Below, in pieces: positions 27,229-35,558 of a DNA stretch of 64,000 bases. The position numbers and the translations under genes are program-made. The stretch is taken from contig NC_022997.1 in assembly GCF_000503895.1 (NCBI RefSeq), positions 826,501 to 890,500 on the forward strand. The letters run 5' to 3'. Numbering within the stretch: position 1 is the first letter of the stretch; every line of letters begins with the position of its first letter. The stretch is from Hyphomicrobium nitrativorans NL23. Lineage in GTDB: Bacteria; Pseudomonadota; Alphaproteobacteria; Rhizobiales; Hyphomicrobiaceae. The notes under the pieces were generated by a model, which ran no database searches, was not told the origin of the DNA, and worked only from the letters and a program-made list of their open reading frames with translations.

Positions 27229-28908
27229 ATGCTCGGGGTTGAACAACTGGAGAGACTTTGGGGCAATCTGCTTGCCCTGGGCCCGAGGCGCCTGGCAGCG
27301 CTCGGCGTCGTCGGTCTTGCCGTGTTCGCTGCGGTGGGGCTTGGCAGCTACTACCTCAGCCGATCCGATATGGAGACGCTTTACTCCGGTCTCAATTCGC
27401 AGGACGTGAGCCGTATCGGCGCTGCGTTGCGCGAGTCGGGCATTGCCTTCGACGTCAATTCCGAGGGTACGCGGGTGATGGTGCGGCGTGGCGAGACCGC
27501 GCAGGCTAGAATGCTTCTCGCTGAAAAGGGCCTGCCCGCAAGCTCGAATGCCGGTTACGAGCTGTTCGACAAGCTTGGTCCCATCGGTCTGACGTCCTTC
27601 ATGCAAGAGGTGACGCGCGTCCGGGCCATCGAAGGGGAGCTTTCGCGCACCATCCAGGCCATGAAGGGCGTGAAGGCCGCGCGCGTGCACATCGTGCTGC
27701 CGGAGACGGGCTCTTTCCGCCGTGGGCGGCAACCGGCTTCTGCCTCCGTCGTCATTCGGACGGAAGTGGCGGCGGACGCCTCGACCGCGCGTGCCATTCG
27801 CCATCTCGTGGCGGCTGCGGTGCCGGGGCTCACCATCGACGATATCAGCGTTCTGCACACCGACGGGACGGTGCTGGCCTCCGCAGGGGACGGCGCATCG
27901 ACGGCATCGAGCCGCATGATCGAGCTCGAAAAGACGATCTCGAAGGATCTCGGCGACAACGTTCGCAAGACGCTCACGCCTTATCTCGGGTTCGATAACT
28001 TCGAGGTCAGTGTGGCCGCGCGCCTGAACATGGACAAGCGCCAGACCAACGAGACGACGTTCGATCCGGATTCGCGTGTCGAGCGCTCGCTTCGCGTGGT
28101 GAAGGAAAGCGGCAGTCAGCAGGATTCGACGTCGCGCAATCCGGTCGGCGTCGAGCAGAACGTGCCGGATCAGGGTGCGAACGGCGCAGGCGGCGATCAA
28201 TCGCTGCGCAAGAACGACCGGCGCGAGGATCTCAGCAACTTCGAGCTGAACACGAAGACGACATCGACGATCAGCGAGGGCTATCGCATCGATGCGCTGA
28301 CGATCGCCGTCGTCGTGAACCGGAAGCGGCTTTTGGAGACGCTCGGCGTTTCCGCCGATCCGGAGACGGTGCAGGCGCAGGTGAAAGAGGTGGAGCGTCT
28401 TGTCGCGACGGCGGCGGGCGTGGATACCGAGCGCGGCGATCAGATCAGCGTGGTCGCTGTCGAGTTTGCCGAGGATTCGCGCTTGTCCGATATGTCCGGC
28501 TCGGCAAGCCTGGTCGGGCCTCTGATCGGCCTCGCGACGGGGCTTATCAAGGCGCTCACCGTGCTCGGTTTGGTGTTCATCGTCGTGATGTTCGGCGTCC
28601 GGCCGGTCACGCGGGCGCTGCTCGATCAGCGCGAGGACCAGGTTGCGGGCGGCGCGTTGGCTGCGGATGGGGAAGCCGATGACGGCTCGCTGCTGACCGC
28701 CAACGACGACGGCGATCCGGCGCTTTCACAGTCGGCTGCAACGGCCGAGCTGCTCGGCATCAAGGCGCAACGCGAGCCGAACCTTATCGAAGACATCACG
28801 AGCGATGTGATGCGTCTTTCGCAGCGCCGGCTTGAGCAGATGGTGCAGCTCGACGAAGAGCAGGCCGCCAACATCCTCAAGCAGTGGATGCGCGAGCGTG
28901 CGGCATGA
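27229..28908 (+). CDS. fliF: Flagellar MS-ring protein FliF
   Basis: 559 residues. FliF forms the MS ring in the inner membrane. Two membrane segments flank the periplasmic part: residues 24-44 (LGVVGLAVFAAVGLGSYYLS) and about 435-465 (LIGLATGLIKALTVLGLVFI, then VVMFGVRPVTRALL). Conserved segments include DMETLYSGLNSQDVSRIGAA, KGLPASSNAGYELFDKLGPI and RVHIVLPETGSF. The C-terminus (RLEQMVQLDEEQAANILKQW) is the FliG-binding tail. The stop overlaps the ATG of the fliH-like gene. Confidence 0.96.
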   Translation: MLGVEQLERLWGNLLALGPRRLAALGVVGLAVFAAVGLGSYYLSRSDMETLYSGLNSQDVSRIGAALRESGIAFDVNSEGTRVMVRRGETAQARMLLAEKGLPASSNAGYELFDKLGPIGLTSFMQEVTRVRAIEGELSRTIQAMKGVKAARVHIVLPETGSFRRGRQPASASVVIRTEVAADASTARAIRHLVAAAVPGLTIDDISVLHTDGTVLASAGDGASTASSRMIELEKTISKDLGDNVRKTLTPYLGFDNFEVSVAARLNMDKRQTNETTFDPDSRVERSLRVVKESGSQQDSTSRNPVGVEQNVPDQGANGAGGDQSLRKNDRREDLSNFELNTKTTSTISEGYRIDALTIAVVVNRKRLLETLGVSADPETVQAQVKEVERLVATAAGVDTERGDQISVVAVEFAEDSRLSDMSGSASLVGPLIGLATGLIKALTVLGLVFIVVMFGVRPVTRALLDQREDQVAGGALAADGEADDGSLLTANDDGDPALSQSAATAELLGIKAQREPNLIEDITSDVMRLSQRRLEQMVQLDEEQAANILKQWMRERAA

Positions 28909-29594
28909 CGGCTACTTTTCCGGTCCGTCATTACCTCACGGAGATTTCCGGAGACGCCGTCCGGACGAAGGACGACACGGGGCGGCCGGGACGCAACGCG
29001 GCTGTCGAAGCGGAAGCGCGCATAGAAGAAGCGCGCACGCGCGGCATTCTCGACGGACGTGCTGCTGCGGACGCGGAATATGCCGCGTTGCTTGCCGCCA
29101 AGGATGCGGCGTTCGAGGAGAGGCTTGCGTCGGAACGGCAGAAGTGGGCCGTAGACGAGGGCGGGCGGCTCGGCAACCTCTTTCACGCTGGCTTGATGGA
29201 TGTCGAGCAACGGGTTGCGGAGCAGGTCGGACGAATTCTGAAGCCGATTTTTGCCGATGAGGTTCGTCGCGCTGCTGTTTCGGCTCTCTCGCAAACGCTC
29301 ACGGAAATGCTGGCGAAGGGCGCATATACGCGCATTGCGATTTCCGGTCCGTCCGATCTTCTTTCCGCATTGCAGGCTCGCGTCGGCGAGGTGGATGCCG
29401 CTTTGAGCTTCGTTGTGTCCGAGCGTGTCGATCTCGTTGTCCATGCGGACGAAACGGTTCTCGAAACACGCATCGGTGCCTGGGGCAAGTTTATCGAGGC
29501 CGGGGCGGAACCCGCAACCTCCACTCTTTCGGGCGCGGAAGGTTCTGTCGCAGAGTTGGAAAATCCGCCTTACCCGACGGGAGGCGCGGAATGA
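28905..29594 (+). CDS. fliH: FliH-like export ATPase regulator
   Basis: 229 residues from the ATG overlapping the fliF stop. FliH is the cytoplasmic stator-like partner of ATPase FliI. The protein has an Ala/Glu-rich coiled coil (EARIEEARTRGILDGRAAAD) followed by a compact C-terminal domain (VAEQVGRILKPIFADEVRRA, then VVSERVDLVVHADETVLETR) comparable with the FliH/ATP synthase delta-like domain. Placement directly after fliF and before motB fits rhizobial loci. The family is poorly conserved, so the call leans on architecture and context. Confidence 0.7.
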   Translation: MTATFPVRHYLTEISGDAVRTKDDTGRPGRNAAVEAEARIEEARTRGILDGRAAADAEYAALLAAKDAAFEERLASERQKWAVDEGGRLGNLFHAGLMDVEQRVAEQVGRILKPIFADEVRRAAVSALSQTLTEMLAKGAYTRIAISGPSDLLSALQARVGEVDAALSFVVSERVDLVVHADETVLETRIGAWGKFIEAGAEPATSTLSGAEGSVAELENPPYPTGGAE

Positions 29595-30745
29595 GCGACG
29601 GGCAAGTTCCACACGAAGTCGTCATTGTCCGGCGGCGTGGCGGCGACGGTGACGAGGGTCATCACGGCGGCGCGTGGAAAATTGCCTTCGCCGACCTCAT
29701 GACGGCGATGATGGCGTTCTTCCTCGTGATGTGGCTGCTGAACGTCTCCGATAAGGAGAAGATCCAGCAGATCGCCACCTATTTCAATCCGATGAAGCTC
29801 AACTCGAAAATTCCGACACGCAAAGGCGTCCAGGAAGAGCGGGACGCCGCACAGTCGGCTCCGTTGGCTGAGGGGCCCACCGATCAGGGCGCGACGGTCA
29901 GTGAGGTCGAGGGTAAGGATACGCAACAGGGCGGCCATAAGCGCGGCGGCGATGGCGTGCTCGAAGAAGGCGATCCGCAGAAGGCGGAAGAAGAGCTGTT
30001 CAACGATCCGTACGGCGTGCTCGCGCGGCTTGCGCAAGAGGCGTCTCAGGGTGACACGGAGCAGGGAACGCGAGGGCAATCCGAAACGACAGCGCGTGGC
30101 GGCGAAGGGTTCAGCAATCCGTTCGAGCCGTTTGCCGACCGGCAGGTCATTCCCGAGACGGGTGAGCGCGCGCCGCTGACTTTGGACGACCCCGGCCTTC
30201 AGCCGGATCCGACAGATGCGCCCGATGAGATGGCGAAAGCGCCGGCTTCGGCGGCGGAAGAGGCCGCGTCCCAGGAGGCCCGCCGAGAAGTGAGCACGCT
30301 CAAAGCGGAGCTTGGGCAAGAGCTTGCCGGCATCTCTCCGGAGAAGAGACCGAGCATCGATGTCGAGAGGGTGTCCGACGGGCTTCTGATCAGCCTGACG
30401 GACGATTTCCGTTTCGGCATGTTTGCGAGCGCTTCCGCAGAGCCGAAACCTGAGATGGTCGTCGTGATGGAAAAAATCGCGAAGGTTCTGGCCGAGCGCG
30501 AAGGGCGCATCGTGGTGCGCGGCCATACCGACGCCCGGCCGTTCCGCAGCGAGCGAAACAACAACTGGCGACTGTCGATGTCGCGCGCAAAGGTCGCGTA
30601 TTACATGCTGGCGCGCGGGGGTGTCGACGAAGGCCGCTTCGAGAGCATCGAGGGGCGCGCGGATCGCGACCTCAAGATCGAATCCGATCCGAACGCGGCA
30701 GAAAACCGCCGCATCGAGATCCTGATCAGGGACGATGCGTCATGA
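29591..30745 (+). CDS. motB: Flagellar motor stator protein MotB
   Basis: 384 residues. MotB anchors the stator to peptidoglycan. The single membrane helix carries the proton-binding aspartate (AFADLMTAMMAFFLVMWLLN, Asp about residue 35). A long linker, acidic and Gln-rich, about 200 residues, leads to the OmpA-like domain (VVVMEKIAKVLAEREGRIVV, then RGHTDARPFRSERNNNWRLS and ENRRIEILIRDD). The linker is longer than in E. coli, as in rhizobia that use MotC. Overlaps fliH and motC by four bases. Confidence 0.95.
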   Translation: MSDGQVPHEVVIVRRRGGDGDEGHHGGAWKIAFADLMTAMMAFFLVMWLLNVSDKEKIQQIATYFNPMKLNSKIPTRKGVQEERDAAQSAPLAEGPTDQGATVSEVEGKDTQQGGHKRGGDGVLEEGDPQKAEEELFNDPYGVLARLAQEASQGDTEQGTRGQSETTARGGEGFSNPFEPFADRQVIPETGERAPLTLDDPGLQPDPTDAPDEMAKAPASAAEEAASQEARREVSTLKAELGQELAGISPEKRPSIDVERVSDGLLISLTDDFRFGMFASASAEPKPEMVVVMEKIAKVLAEREGRIVVRGHTDARPFRSERNNNWRLSMSRAKVAYYMLARGGVDEGRFESIEGRADRDLKIESDPNAAENRRIEILIRDDAS

Positions 30746-31965
30746 TGTTCCGTGCGATCGTTCTCGCGGCTTCTGTTTTGACGCTCGGCTGTTCTCTTGC
30801 TCTCGCCGCCGATGCGCCGCAAGACGGCGAGCCCGATGCAGAGGGTGCGGAAGCTGCGGCTGCCGTCGTTCCGCTGTGGCCCGAGCTGCCCGCGGTGGAA
30901 GCGGATCAGCAGCCCTATGTTCTCATTCGCGCGCTGCGCTCGGTTCAGGATGAAGTGGCGGTCGGCAGCACGACGGCGCACGAGCAGCAGCGGCAGATTC
31001 TGCGAGATCTCGGCAGTCAATTGCGGGGCCTACCCGTCCAAGTCTGGGACGACGTGCGCAATGTGCGTGCGGCCGTGTTTTTCGCGCTGTCCGGCGGCGA
31101 TCCTGCGGTTTTGAAGATCGTCATCGGCCGAACCAAAACGCCCTACGTGGAGCGTCGGCTTTTGCGCGGCGCGCTCGCGTACGGGGAGGGACGCCAGAGG
31201 GATGCGCTTGGGCTGTTGCATCCGATCAAGGCGCGCGATCTCGATCCTGTTCTCGGTGGGATGGTTGCGCTCATTCAAGGAACGTTGCTGGCGCGAACGA
31301 ACTCCAAGGACGCCATTCAGAGATTGGATGAGGCGCGTCTTCTGGCGCCCGGAACGCTGATCGAGGAATCCGCGCTGAGGCAAGAGATCCTGCTGGTCGC
31401 GCGCGAAGGGGAAATCGAGCGCTTCGATGTTTTGACGGACCAGTATTCGCGACGCTTTCCGAATTCGCTGTTCGCGCAAAGTTTTCGCCGCCAGTTCTTT
31501 GCCGGTGTGGCACGACAGGACTTCAAGCGGGCGTCGGAATGGATTTCGCGCACGCAGACCGAGCTGATGAAGGTGCCGGCCGGCGAGCGTGTCGGTCTTT
31601 ATCTCGCGATCGCGCAAGAGGCGACGAAGGGCGGCAATCTCGACATCGCGAAATTCGCGGCCGGAAAGGCGCGTGAGCTTTCGCATGCGGGAAGCCGGCA
31701 GATGGCGCGCGCTCTTCTGTACGAAGGTGCGGCACGCGTGGCTACGGATGAGTTCGAGACGGGGGTGGCTTTGCTTCGCGAGGTCGATCTGACGGCACTC
31801 GATGCGGCCGATCGGGAGGTTCATGCCGCGGCCCTCGCCGTTTCTAGGTCGGTCGGTGCATGGCCGGAAGCCGGGGAGGAACCGGACGCGGAGGTTCCGT
31901 CATCGGTTAGCAACGCTCAGACTTTGCTGTCGGATATCGATACGCTTTTGGGAGGGTCGCTCTAG
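30742..31965 (+). CDS. motC: Periplasmic motor protein MotC
   Basis: 407 residues with a signal peptide (MMFRAIVLAASVLTLGCSLALAA region). MotC is a periplasmic protein found in rhizobia that interacts with MotB and is stabilised by MotE. The family pattern is present: PYVLIRALRSVQDEVAVGST, then GLPVQVWDDVRNVRAAVFFA and a helical TPR-like body. It sits between motB and fliK, as in Sinorhizobium motB-motC-motD(fliK). Starts in an ATGATG context overlapping motB, and its TAG shares a base with the next GTG. Confidence 0.9.
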   Translation: MMFRAIVLAASVLTLGCSLALAADAPQDGEPDAEGAEAAAAVVPLWPELPAVEADQQPYVLIRALRSVQDEVAVGSTTAHEQQRQILRDLGSQLRGLPVQVWDDVRNVRAAVFFALSGGDPAVLKIVIGRTKTPYVERRLLRGALAYGEGRQRDALGLLHPIKARDLDPVLGGMVALIQGTLLARTNSKDAIQRLDEARLLAPGTLIEESALRQEILLVAREGEIERFDVLTDQYSRRFPNSLFAQSFRRQFFAGVARQDFKRASEWISRTQTELMKVPAGERVGLYLAIAQEATKGGNLDIAKFAAGKARELSHAGSRQMARALLYEGAARVATDEFETGVALLREVDLTALDAADREVHAAALAVSRSVGAWPEAGEEPDAEVPSSVSNAQTLLSDIDTLLGGSL

Positions 31966-33452
31966 TGACCGCTGCACAGGCTTTGGCACCAGGATTGTCT
32001 TCGCCGTCGTCCTCTCGGCCGTCGGCTTCGGGGGCGGGCGGCGAGCGTGGAGGGGCGTCGTTCCGCGATACGCTCGACCACGCGGCGAAGGCCTCGCCGG
32101 ATGCCGCGGCGTCCCGGCCCCGGAAACAGGGGCAGGACGAGACCCCGTCGAACTCCGATCCGCAGCAGGCGTCCGGGACCGGCACTGAAATCGGCACGGC
32201 CGAGCAGAATGCGGCACCGATGGGCACACCTCCGGTGCAGGCGGCCGAGGCGCGGCGCGGCGCACCTGCGAGCCAGAGCGGCATGGCCGCAAATCAACCG
32301 GCATCTCTCGTGGCGCGGCTGCAGGCGCTGCTGGGACAGGGCGAAGCGGCAGCACAAACAAGCGCGGACGCGGAGGGCGGCCCCTGGCTTCCAGGCACGG
32401 CGGAGAATGACGGAGAGGTGTTCGACGCGGCGCGTCTGCTTGCGATCATGAGATCGGATGGCGCGCAGGGGGCGAATGCAACCGGCGGCGCAACGGTGGT
32501 GACCGTGCTTGGACAGGAGCGCCATCTTGCTCTTGCCCGCATGTCTCCCGAACTCACGACCGCGCTTGCGCAGGAGCAGGATCTTGCAGCGACGGTGCGG
32601 AGTGACGCCAATGCCGCGGCGAGCAATGCGGCGGTGTTGTCCTCTCAGGCCGATGCGGCGGGCGAGGTTCTGGAGCGCACGCGCGCCCAAGCCCAAGCCC
32701 AAGGCGATGATACGTCCCGCCTTGGAACGGAACTCGGAACGGGACGGCGCGGTGCGCTCTTTGCCGCCGATGGGCGGGGACAGGGCGGTGCCGGGCTTGG
32801 CGAGCACGGACAAGAGGGACGCCAGCAGGACGGGCGGAACTCGGGCACGGGCGGGCAGGCGACAGGCGCCAACTTTGCTTCCGCTATGCAGGGTGTTGGA
32901 CTGCAAGCGATAAACACGGCGCGCGGTACGCCGGGTGCGGCTGCCGCTCACGATCCCGCCGCCGATCAGATCGCGGCCCGCATCCGCTCGGAGCTGACCG
33001 CGGGCGGGCTCGGCGAGCCGTCATCCGAGGGCGTGGTCAAGGTGCTCAATCTGGAACTCAAGCCTGCGAACCTCGGTGCGGTGACCGTGCGGATGCAGCT
33101 CAAGGACAACGTGATCTCCATCCATGTGGAGGCGCAACACGCCGAGACGAGGGCGCTCATCGAGCGGGAGCAGGCCAAGCTCACGAGCGCGCTTTCGGCG
33201 GCAGGCTATACGGTGGAGACGATTACCGCGGTCCAGGGCGACGGCGTGCGGCCGGGTGGCTACGCGGCGCCTGGCGACAGCGGTTCGGCTGGATTCCAAG
33301 ACTCTGGGAACCAAAACCAGGGTTCGCAAGATTCATCAGGTGATGGACGTTCGGGCCGGCCTTCGGGCGGCGATCATCAAAGATCCGGTTCCGGCGGTAA
33401 CGATGACAACACGGCCGCCGCTCACAAGGGCGTCGATGGCGTCTATGTCTAA
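31965..33452 (+). CDS. fliK: Flagellar hook-length control protein FliK
   Basis: 495 residues from a GTG start sharing a base with the motC stop. FliK measures hook length and triggers the export switch through FlhB. The N-terminal two thirds are low-complexity Ala/Gly/Gln/Ser, as usual for FliK rulers. The C-terminal domain (about residues 345-425) is recognisable: VVKVLNLELKPANLGAVTVR, then MQLKDNVISIHVEAQHAETR and LIEREQAKLTSALSAAGYTV. In rhizobia the gene was first called motD. It ends the fliF operon. Confidence 0.9.
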   Translation: MTAAQALAPGLSSPSSSRPSASGAGGERGGASFRDTLDHAAKASPDAAASRPRKQGQDETPSNSDPQQASGTGTEIGTAEQNAAPMGTPPVQAAEARRGAPASQSGMAANQPASLVARLQALLGQGEAAAQTSADAEGGPWLPGTAENDGEVFDAARLLAIMRSDGAQGANATGGATVVTVLGQERHLALARMSPELTTALAQEQDLAATVRSDANAAASNAAVLSSQADAAGEVLERTRAQAQAQGDDTSRLGTELGTGRRGALFAADGRGQGGAGLGEHGQEGRQQDGRNSGTGGQATGANFASAMQGVGLQAINTARGTPGAAAAHDPAADQIAARIRSELTAGGLGEPSSEGVVKVLNLELKPANLGAVTVRMQLKDNVISIHVEAQHAETRALIEREQAKLTSALSAAGYTVETITAVQGDGVRPGGYAAPGDSGSAGFQDSGNQNQGSQDSSGDGRSGRPSGGDHQRSGSGGNDDNTAAAHKGVDGVYV

Positions 33453-33503
33453 CCGGCCGTTAGGTGCGTTTTGTGTGTCGGCGTTTTAGGTGCGAGTTGC
33501 GTG

Positions 33504-33908
33504 ATGAGCGTGGTTCCGTTTCCGTCTGGTCCAAGAGCGGCGAGAGCGATGTCAAGCACAGGACTTCTCGGGCCTTTCCGGCTCGCTTACGACGATATCA
33601 CCAATGCCATTCCGCGCGTCGCGCCGGGGGCCTTCGTTTTGGGACACAAGGGACCGGACGGCCGGTTCTATGTGGATTATGTGGGGCGCGCCGACCGCGA
33701 TATTCGCGATCGGCTGCTTCAGCTCATCGGCTCAGGCAATCTGTTCAAGTACAGATGTCTGACCTCCATGGAGGCCGCATTCCATGCCGAATGCGACCTG
33801 TTCCACGACTTCCAGCCACCGGGAAACCGGATGCATCCCGACCGGCCTGCCGGTACTAATTTTGAATGTCCGAGGTGTCGGTTTTTCCGACTTCAGGGAC
33901 GAGCATAG
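33504..33908 (+). CDS. GIY-YIG-like domain protein, function unknown
   Basis: 134 residues from the ATG at 33504; an ATG at 33549 would give 119. The core VAPGAFVLGHKGPDGRFYVD, YVGRADRDIRDRLLQLIGSG and a later AAFHAECDLFHDF, HP-RPAGTNFECPRCRFF pattern resembles a group of small proteins with a GIY-YIG nuclease-like fold. The GIY is degenerate (GAF) while the YVGR part and a conserved glutamate are kept. The cysteine pair CPRC near the C-terminus may bind a metal. It is not a flagellar gene and looks like part of a small accessory stretch. Nuclease activity is not established. Confidence 0.65.
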   Translation: MSVVPFPSGPRAARAMSSTGLLGPFRLAYDDITNAIPRVAPGAFVLGHKGPDGRFYVDYVGRADRDIRDRLLQLIGSGNLFKYRCLTSMEAAFHAECDLFHDFQPPGNRMHPDRPAGTNFECPRCRFFRLQGRA

Positions 33909-34080
33909 CCAAGATGTCGGTTAGCGCGGCCTGGTAGCCATGGTGCCAATAGGCCCGCTCAGGCGTGTGCGCATCGAGATGGCGCTGATCGACATCCGTA
34001 TAAGGTGCTTCCTCTTCCAGCCACTCACGAATGTTATCGCGGCGCTGACGAAGCGTAGTCGCGTTGACTTTCTGGAACAT
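33856..34080 (-). CDS. Small protein of unknown function
   Basis: 74 residues from the ATG at 34080. The sequence looks protein-like: LRQRRDNIREWLEEEAPYTD, then DVDQRHLDAHTPERAYWHHG and YQAALTDILAMLV. I do not recognise a named family, although the ordered pattern (tryptophan, histidines, YQAAL helix) suggests a conserved small protein. Its 3' end overlaps the end of the GIY-YIG-like gene by 53 bases on the opposite strand. Base composition here is more AT-rich than the surrounding flagellar genes. Confidence 0.5.
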   Translation of the reverse strand: MFQKVNATTLRQRRDNIREWLEEEAPYTDVDQRHLDAHTPERAYWHHGYQAALTDILAMLVPEVGKTDTSDIQN

Positions 34081-34296
34081 TGTAGGCCCGACCCTGCAAC
34101 TTCTTTGTGATGGCGCGCTGCGACTTTGCAGCAGCCTCATCCTTTCTACCGTAGTGGTCTTGAGGGCCACTTAGAGGGGGGAGGAAAAGTTGCTTCAAAT
34201 TGTACGGATCTTGCGTGCCGGGATAGGACACATGGTGATCGTGCATCAACCGTGACCGGGCGCGCAGGCGAGCGTTTGCGAGGTTTCCGCAGCGAT

Positions 34297-34578
34297 TCAG
34301 TGGACTTCCGGCAGCACGTCTGCGAGGCGCCGTGGCCCTTTGGGTTTCGGCTGGGCGGGCGCGCGGGCGACGATCTCGGTCGCGATGCGGCGGATCCAAT
34401 CGTCGATGGTGGCTTCGGGATCGCGGCCGCGCGCAACGTCATTTGCGACGGCACCGGCGAGGTCGCGGGCAAGGACAGTGGCGCGCGTTTCGCCGAGCGG
34501 GCGAGAGAGCTCGCCGAGGGCGGAGATACGAGCGCGAAGGTTAGCAGAAAGCTGCATGGTTGCACCAAACGAAGACAT
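34297..34578 (-). CDS. Small protein of unknown function (doubtful)
   Basis: 93 residues from the ATG at 34578 (a second ATG lies at 34557). No family recognised. The composition is plausible for a soluble helical protein (ALGELSRPLGETRATVLARD, then DDWIRRIATEIVARA), whereas overlapping frames on the other strand are Arg/Ser-rich and look like shadows. There is no strong ribosome binding site. It would converge away from the lysozyme gene at 34730. Confidence 0.4.
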   Translation of the reverse strand: MSSFGATMQLSANLRARISALGELSRPLGETRATVLARDLAGAVANDVARGRDPEATIDDWIRRIATEIVARAPAQPKPKGPRRLADVLPEVH

Positions 34579-34729
34579 GATCCGTTTTACGCAACTGCCG
34601 TGCCAAGTCTGGGCCGGATACTCTCGGGTCATGGGTGAGGAGGCTCGTATCCCATGAACGCCCCGTGGGATCAGCCTTGCGCAAGCGCCTGGCCTTAACA
34701 AGGGAGGCCGGAGGCCAGAGACCCCTGCC

Positions 34730-35524
34730 ATGCACAGTTATTATCTGGATGCGATCCGCAACTTCGAGGGCTTCACGCCGAAGGCCTCCTGGGATTACGC
34801 GCAATTCTCGAACGGATACGGGACGCGGGCGCGCTTCGACGGCGAGGTGATCGACCGTGCCGAGGCGGAACGCCGCTTCAAGGCCGAAATTTCGGAAGCT
34901 CGCCAGATCGTCGAGCGTGCGGCGCCGCAAGTCGACGAGGGGACGAAAGCGGCCCTGACGTCGCTTACCTACAACGCGGGCACCACATGGGTTCGCAGCG
35001 GCCTCGGCGAGGCCGTGCGGGCCGGCGATCTCGATACGGTGCGCGAGATCTTTCAGAAGTACAACAAGGCGGGCGGCGAGGTGCTTCCTGGTCTCGTGCG
35101 CAGACGGACCGCGGAAGCGCAGTGGATCGGGAATCCGGCAGCCGTCCAGCTCGCGCAGGGCGAGGCAAGCGATCGGTTAGGGCAACTGGTGGCGGCGGCA
35201 ACGTCTGCGGGCGGCGATCGCGATCAGAGCGCGCAACGCGTGACGGATCTCATTCAAAAGCGGATGGCGCGTGCGATGCACTCGGCGGGAGATCAGGCGG
35301 GCGCCGGCGCCGAAACATCGCGCGTCGATCGCGAGATGGCCGGGACGACCACCGCAGCCGCACTCTCGCGCGCGGCGAGCGATGCGTTGCTCGCGCTTTC
35401 AGAGGCGGACCGGCTGACGTCGGAGCGGGTGGCGGACATGGCGCGCGCCGCGCAACTCGGCCGCGGAAGTGAACTGGCCATGCCCAACAAGGATGGCGAG
35501 AACGAAAAAACGCGCCGGATTTAA
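34730..35524 (+). CDS. Phage-type lysozyme (GH24) with long C-terminal extension
   Basis: 264 residues. Residues 1-135 form a GH24 lysozyme domain that would cut peptidoglycan glycan strands: the catalytic glutamate lies in NFEGF (Glu13) with Asp22 eight residues later, then SNGYGT; the helix DEGTKAALTSLTYNAGTTWV and PGLVRRRTAEAQ complete the fold. The usual catalytic Thr aligns with Asn28 or Ser27. No signal peptide is seen. Residues 140-264 are an Ala-rich helical extension without known domain. Location next to fliK and opposite cheR, with no prophage genes, suggests a host role, possibly opening peptidoglycan for the flagellar rod, but this is inference. Confidence 0.85.
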   Translation: MHSYYLDAIRNFEGFTPKASWDYAQFSNGYGTRARFDGEVIDRAEAERRFKAEISEARQIVERAAPQVDEGTKAALTSLTYNAGTTWVRSGLGEAVRAGDLDTVREIFQKYNKAGGEVLPGLVRRRTAEAQWIGNPAAVQLAQGEASDRLGQLVAAATSAGGDRDQSAQRVTDLIQKRMARAMHSAGDQAGAGAETSRVDREMAGTTTAAALSRAASDALLALSEADRLTSERVADMARAAQLGRGSELAMPNKDGENEKTRRI

Positions 35525-35558
35525 TCCTGACGCGTTCTTCTCATCTTGAAAAGATTGT

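Noticed and set aside
34034-34246. Possible 70-residue minus-strand frame beginning at ATG 34246
   Set aside because: The composition is more protein-like than a typical shadow, but it overlaps the better candidate at 33856-34080, has no ribosome binding site and no recognisable family.
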